From an uncultured Collinsella sp. (GTDB lineage: Bacteria > Actinomycetota > Coriobacteriia > Coriobacteriales > Coriobacteriaceae), in contig CATWQC010000001.1 of NCBI GenBank assembly GCA_958352845.1, forward strand, positions 93,560 to 157,559: a stretch of DNA of 64,000 bases. The letters are read 5' to 3'. Of the stretch, positions 59,903 to 64,000 are shown one piece after another (within the stretch, counting starts at the first letter, position 1; each line of letters starts with the position of its first letter). The translations under genes and the position numbers were made by a program. The notes beneath the pieces were generated by a model that saw only the letters and a program-made list of their open reading frames with translations, did no database searches and was not told where the DNA came from.

Positions 59903-61239
59903 CTTAGAGGTCCTCGCGCCAGAAGGGCATGCTCATGCAGCGCGGGCCGCCGCGGCCGCGGGAGAGCTCGGCGGAGGGCACGACGAGAAGGTCCAGGCCC
60001 TCCTTGTACAGCACGTCGTTGGTGACGGTGTTGCGGGCGTAGACGCAGATCTTGCCGGGCTCGACGCACAGGGTGTTGGAGCCGTCGTTCCACTGCTCGC
60101 GGGAGGCCGCGATCGGGTCGCCGCCGCCGCAGGGGATCAGCTTGACCTGGTCGACGCCGGTGGCGTCCTCCAGGACGTGCTCGAGGGTGTCCTCGATCAG
60201 GCGGATGTTCACGTCGCCCGGGTTCTTGCCGGCGGTCAGCTCGTAGACGCGCAGGGTGCCCATGATGGCGGGGTGGATCGTGAACTTATCGACGTCGATC
60301 TGGGTGAAGACCGTGTCGAGGTGCATGAAGGCGCGCGAGACCGGGATATCGAAGGCCAGGATGCGCTCGACCTTGGAGTCGGAGTTCCAGAAGATGTTCT
60401 GGGCCATGACGTCGATCGCGGCGGCCTGGGTGCGCTGGGAGATGCCGACGGCGAGGGTCTTCTCGTTGATGTTCAGCACGTCGCCGCCCTCGGTGTGGAA
60501 CTGGCAGTCGCGGCGGAAGTACAGCGAGACGTCCTTGTAGTCGGGGTGGTACTTGAAGATGTACTTGCCGTACAGGGTCTCGCGGTTGCGGGTGACCGAG
60601 TACATGCGGTTGAGGTTGACGCCCTCGCCGATGACCGCGAACGGGTCGCGGGTGAAGTAGAGGTTGGGCATCGGGTCGATGATCAGGTCGGACTCGGACT
60701 CGGAGTTGACCAGGGAGTCGAGGGTCGTGGACGCCGTGAGGGGCATGTCGATCTCGGACTTGGTCATGCCGGCCATGGTCTTCTTGACGAACTCGAGGTT
60801 GTCCTCGATGGAGTCCAGCTTCTCGCGGACGATCTGCGGCATGTGCTGGCCGCGGATGCCGGCCTCGGCGATGTACTGGTCGGTGAACTCGGCGCGGGCG
60901 CCGGGGACCTGGTCGAACACCTCGGCGACGAGGTTCTCGAGATAGAGGACCTCCACGCCCTGGTCCCTCAGGATCTGGGCGAAGGTGTCGTGCTCCTGCT
61001 GCGCGACCTCCAGGAACGGGACGTCGTCGAACAGGAGTCGCTCGAGCTCGTCGGGCGGCAGGTTGAGGAGCTCGTCGCCGGGACGGTGCAGGCAGACCTT
61101 CCTGAGCTTGCCGATCTCGGAAGGCACGTGCAGACCTTTCGTCATGGCCTCCTACCTTTCTTTCGGGCCCTTGTCAGGGCCGATTCGTTAGCGCCCCTCC
61201 GTGTGAGGCGTTATTGCTGACGACATATTTATATCCAAA
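59903..61239. repeat. Direct repeat, copy 2 (arcA and its leader)
   Basis: Second copy of the 1337-base unit, offset 3089 bases from copy 1 and in the same direction. Beyond 61239 the two upstream regions are related but diverged, sharing TTCCACC and GCCCCCGAACGGT. Confidence 0.92.
59904..61145 (-). CDS. arcA: Arginine deiminase, copy 2
   Basis: Same 413-residue protein as copy 1, residue for residue, with nucleophile Cys403 and AGGTAGGAGG before the ATG. It is followed by its own hairpin and then the aminotransferase gene, so it is probably a single-gene or two-gene transcript, while copy 1 leads arcB and the carrier. Its upstream region has the same arrangement of 9-bp repeats with different sequence between. 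Two copies may raise enzyme dose or allow separate control. Confidence 0.98.
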   Translation of the reverse strand: MTKGLHVPSEIGKLRKVCLHRPGDELLNLPPDELERLLFDDVPFLEVAQQEHDTFAQILRDQGVEVLYLENLVAEVFDQVPGARAEFTDQYIAEAGIRGQHMPQIVREKLDSIEDNLEFVKKTMAGMTKSEIDMPLTASTTLDSLVNSESESDLIIDPMPNLYFTRDPFAVIGEGVNLNRMYSVTRNRETLYGKYIFKYHPDYKDVSLYFRRDCQFHTEGGDVLNINEKTLAVGISQRTQAAAIDVMAQNIFWNSDSKVERILAFDIPVSRAFMHLDTVFTQIDVDKFTIHPAIMGTLRVYELTAGKNPGDVNIRLIEDTLEHVLEDATGVDQVKLIPCGGGDPIAASREQWNDGSNTLCVEPGKICVYARNTVTNDVLYKEGLDLLVVPSAELSRGRGGPRCMSMPFWREDL

Positions 61240-61264
61240 TTCCACCCGCAATTCCACCTCGCCC

Positions 61265-61294
61265 CCGAACGGTCAACAAAGTGCGATGAACGGT
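61265..61294 (-). promoter_or_regulatory. Paired 9-bp direct repeat before arcA copy 2 (LytTR-like)
   Basis: On the minus strand ACCGTTCAT (61294-61286) and ACCGTTCGG (61273-61265) are 12 bp apart. The position relative to the shared -10 is the same as in copy 1, although the bases between are different, which argues for selection on the sites. Confidence 0.58.
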
Positions 61295-61669
61295 ATATCG
61301 CATGAGATTCCCCCATAATGTACTTCGGCGTTCTAAAGTAACTTTTCTAAGGTAAACGCTCTTTTTTCCTAAAAACTATTTGCAATTGCATCTCTAAACT
61401 TTTGATTCAGAATTGCATAGTTAAATCGGTTTTATGTATATATATGATGTTTGTTTACGTTTCCGCCTGCATTCAATGATATTCAGCTATCCATCATTCT
61501 TATTCACACTTACGTACCAGTTGAGTGAGGATATAGACCGCTTGCAGACGAGCAGGGCGTCAGTCCTATGACTTGTCAGCGTAAGAAGTAGGTAAAGATA
61601 CCGTTCGCACAATACGTCCGTGCCACAAGTCGACTAAATTGAGACAATAGTGAATAGGGTTAGGCTACC
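61295..61669. other. AT-rich divergent region between arcA copy 2 and ppk
   Basis: AT-rich, gene-free. One isolated ACCGTTC (61600-61606) occurs about 95 bases before ppk without a partner at 21 bp. TTGAGA (61639-61644) with TAGGCT 16 bp on is a weak ppk promoter candidate. Confidence 0.35.
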
Positions 61670-61684
61670 GTCCCCTGCGGGGAC
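61670..61684 (+). promoter_or_regulatory. Small hairpin in the ppk leader
   Basis: GTCCCC (61670-61675) pairs with GGGGAC (61679-61684) just before ppk and would hide the only GGGGA near the start, possibly lowering translation. Confidence 0.35.
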
Positions 61685-61701
61685 TGAACGGACAGATGCA
61701 T

Positions 61702-64000
61702 ATGCCGAGCAAAATCGAAAAAAAGCAAGCCGCTGCAAAGCTGCGCAAACCGCCTCGCGACTTCTCGTACACGCAGAACCGAGAGCTCAGCTGGCTACGC
61801 TTTGACAACCGTGTGCTTGACGAAGCCTTCGACGAAACCGTTCCGTTATTCGAGCGACTAAAGTTCGTCTCGATCTTCGAGTCCAACCTCGACGAGTTCC
61901 TTATGGTGCGCGTGGGCGGCCTGTCCGATCTGGCGGAGCTCAAAAAACAACCTGTCGACAACAAGAGCAATATGACCGCCTCCGAACAGGTCAATGCTGT
62001 CATGGCCGAAATGCCCGGGCTCCTTACCCGTTGGGAGTCCATCTTTAAGAGCATCGAGGGCAAGCTCGACACCTTGGGCGTTCACCGCGCCCGCATCGAT
62101 TCGCTTACGCCCGAGGAGCGCACCTTTGTAACCCGCTACTTCCAGGCCTACGTGTCACCGGTCATCTCGCCGCTGGTCATCGATCCTCGCCACCCCTTCC
62201 CCAACCTGCGCAATGGCGCGCTCTATCTGGCCTGTGGTCTGGACGGTGCCACCGACGAGGAGAGCCTGCTGGGCCTTATCGAGATTCCCGCCTCGATGAA
62301 CCGCGTGGTCGAGATCCCCTCGCCCACCGGCACCTACTCCTACATCTTGCTCGAGGACGTCATCCTCGCCTGCCTGGACAGCTGCTTTGGCTCCTATAAG
62401 CCGCTGGATCGTGCGCTGATCCGCGTCACCCGCAACGCTGACATCGATCCGGACGGCGAGGGCGTCGAGGAGGAAGAGGACTACCGCCAGCACATGAAGC
62501 GCATTCTCAAGAAGCGCCTGCGCCTGCAGCCGGTAGTGCTCGCGGTCTCGGGATCGCTCGAGAAGGCGACGCTCAAGACTATCCGCAAGGCGCTCGAGCT
62601 TTCGCGTCGCTCGGTCTTTACCTGCGATATCCCGCTCAACCTGGGCTACGTCTTTGGCATTGAGGGCAAGATTCCCGAGCACCTGCGCAACGAGCTGCTC
62701 TTTACGCCGTTTAAGCCGCAGCCCAATCCCACCATCGACATGACCCGCTCCATCCGCGAGCAGGTGCTGCAGCACGACAAGCTGCTCTTCTACCCTTACG
62801 AGGCCATGAACCCGTTCTTGGACCTGGTGCACGAAGCAGCCTACGACCCCGAGTGCATCTCGTTGCGCATCACGCTCTACCGCGTGGCCAAGCAGAGCCG
62901 CCTATGCGAGTCGCTGATCGATGCTGCCGAGAACGGCAAAGAGGTCACGGTGCTCATGGAGCTCCGCGCACGCTTTGACGAGCAGAACAACATCGAGTGG
63001 GCCGAGCGCCTGGAAGAGGCCGGCTGCACCGTCATCTATGGTTCCGAGGGCTTTAAATGCCACTCAAAGATCTGCCAGCTCACCTATCGCGAGGGCATGG
63101 CGCTAACGCGCCTCACACTTTTGGGCACCGGCAACTTTAACGAGAAGACGGCCAAACTCTACAGCGACTTTATGCTCATGACAGCCCATCCCGGCATCGG
63201 CGAGGACGCCAACCTGTTCTTCCGCAACCTGTCGCTGGGCAACCTGCGCGGCGACTACCGCTTCCTGGGTGTGGCGCCCGTCGGACTGAAACCGCTCATC
63301 ATGCGCGGGCTTGACCGCGAGATCCAGCGCGCCCTTGCCGGCGAGCCCGCCCGCGTGTTCTTTAAGCTCAACTCGCTGACCGACCGCGAGGTTATCGACA
63401 AGATCGCCGAGGCATCGTGTGCCGGCGTGCGCGTAGACATGATCATCCGAGGCATCTCGTGCCTCAAGCCCGGTGTTCCGGGCAAGACCGAGAACGTGCA
63501 TGTCCGCTCCATCGTCGGACGCTTTTTGGAGCACGCGCGCGTCTATGCTTTCGGCGTGGACTCGGACATGATTTACCTGAGCTCGGCAGACATGATGACG
63601 CGCAACACCGAGCACCGCGTGGAGATTGCCTTCCCCGTGCTCGACCCCACCTGCCGCGCCCTGGTGCACGAGTACATGGGCATGCAGTTGCGCGACAACG
63701 TGAAGGCCCGCAGCCTCACGAGCGACGGCACCTGGGTCCCCGTGGAGCGTGCAGAGGGTGAGAAACCCTTCAACTCACAGGAAGCCCTGCTGGAGCGCGC
63801 CTATCGCAACGCCGAGGCCGCGCCCGAGCCCGTCATTGAGGCGGAACCTGCCTCCGAGGCCGAGCCGCAGCCAGTAGCACCCAAGGTCCAAGAGGTCCAG
63901 GCGACCGTCATTGAGCCCGAGCCTGCACCTGCGCCTCAGCCCGATCCGCAGGTCACCAAGCCCGCACCCGAGACGAGCGCCCGTCGCGATAAGCCCGCTG
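61702..64000 (+). CDS. ppk1: Polyphosphate kinase (3' end outside window)
   Basis: Builds polyphosphate from ATP at the membrane. 766 codons are visible. The N-terminal domain shows NRELSWLRFDNRVLDEA and FESNLDEFLMVRVGGL; the catalytic domains show RITLYRVAKQS, the phosphohistidine His454 in FKCHSKI, LLGTGNFNEKTAKLYSDF, and His611 in GRFLEHARVYAF. After the core (about residue 690) an Ala/Glu/Pro-rich disordered tail runs to the window edge. ATG 61702 is preferred to ATG 61696 on spacing from GGA; both have weak sites. Divergent from arcA copy 2. Confidence 0.95.
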   Translation, partial: MPSKIEKKQAAAKLRKPPRDFSYTQNRELSWLRFDNRVLDEAFDETVPLFERLKFVSIFESNLDEFLMVRVGGLSDLAELKKQPVDNKSNMTASEQVNAVMAEMPGLLTRWESIFKSIEGKLDTLGVHRARIDSLTPEERTFVTRYFQAYVSPVISPLVIDPRHPFPNLRNGALYLACGLDGATDEESLLGLIEIPASMNRVVEIPSPTGTYSYILLEDVILACLDSCFGSYKPLDRALIRVTRNADIDPDGEGVEEEEDYRQHMKRILKKRLRLQPVVLAVSGSLEKATLKTIRKALELSRRSVFTCDIPLNLGYVFGIEGKIPEHLRNELLFTPFKPQPNPTIDMTRSIREQVLQHDKLLFYPYEAMNPFLDLVHEAAYDPECISLRITLYRVAKQSRLCESLIDAAENGKEVTVLMELRARFDEQNNIEWAERLEEAGCTVIYGSEGFKCHSKICQLTYREGMALTRLTLLGTGNFNEKTAKLYSDFMLMTAHPGIGEDANLFFRNLSLGNLRGDYRFLGVAPVGLKPLIMRGLDREIQRALAGEPARVFFKLNSLTDREVIDKIAEASCAGVRVDMIIRGISCLKPGVPGKTENVHVRSIVGRFLEHARVYAFGVDSDMIYLSSADMMTRNTEHRVEIAFPVLDPTCRALVHEYMGMQLRDNVKARSLTSDGTWVPVERAEGEKPFNSQEALLERAYRNAEAAPEPVIEAEPASEAEPQPVAPKVQEVQATVIEPEPAPAPQPDPQVTKPAPETSARRDKPA

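Overview
The window looks like core chromosome of a Coriobacteriia member (Actinomycetota), most likely a Collinsella. This is inferred from content and was not searched. The points behind it are a GC-rich genome with C-ending codons, an FtsA-less division cluster that uses SepF and DivIVA, an anaerobic short-form ThiC, a cysteine desulfidase, and a large arginine deiminase locus. No tRNA, rRNA, CRISPR array, insertion sequence or prophage was recognised.

Layout. 1-4.9 kb: 5' part of rpsA (runs off the left edge, TTG start), a HAD phosphatase, cysteine desulfidase, rpiB and ndk. 5.2-8.7 kb: arginine biosynthesis on the minus strand, argG then a 56-codon orphan ORF then argH, preceded by a 24-codon leader ORF rich in arginine codons and a terminator (a likely arginine attenuator). 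9-15.4 kb: a Cof-type HAD phosphatase, polA, an M18 aminopeptidase and yaaA. 15.4-18.4 kb: a TPP riboswitch, thiC and thiD. 18.4-24.4 kb: an SGNH hydrolase, a PARG-like macrodomain protein with an altered active-site motif, a BI-1 family membrane protein, a Pit phosphate transporter with its DUF47 partner, and a nitroreductase. 24.5-27.1 kb: yggS-sepF-yggT-divIVA, where yggT has no ATG/GTG/TTG start. 27.2-32.6 kb: pgeF-pstSCAB-phoU behind a Pho-box-like repeat. 32.7-48.4 kb: the division and cell wall (dcw) cluster mraZ-rsmH-ftsL-pbpB-murF-mraY-murD-ftsW-murG-murC-murB-ftsQ-ftsZ, without murE or ftsA. 48.6-53.5 kb: a Xer recombinase, pyrG, a winged-helix regulator and a DUF1846 protein. 53.6-61.2 kb: degenerate tandem repeats and a run of hairpins, then the arginine deiminase locus (YfcC-type carrier, arcB, arcA, a PLP aminotransferase, and a second arcA identical to the first). 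61.7-64 kb: polyphosphate kinase, running off the right edge.

How the genes work together. Arginine is made (argG, argH) and also burned for ATP (arcA, arcB, carrier), so separate regulation is expected. The sequence offers an attenuator candidate for the first pathway and paired 9-bp direct repeats of LytTR type upstream of both arcA copies for the second. Phosphate is handled by Pit/DUF47, by Pst/PhoU and by polyphosphate kinase. Division relies on FtsZ, SepF, FtsQ, FtsW, PbpB and DivIVA encoded in two nearby blocks.

Many intergenic gaps hold unusually long inverted repeats (17-32 bp arms, some nested), mostly where genes converge or end.
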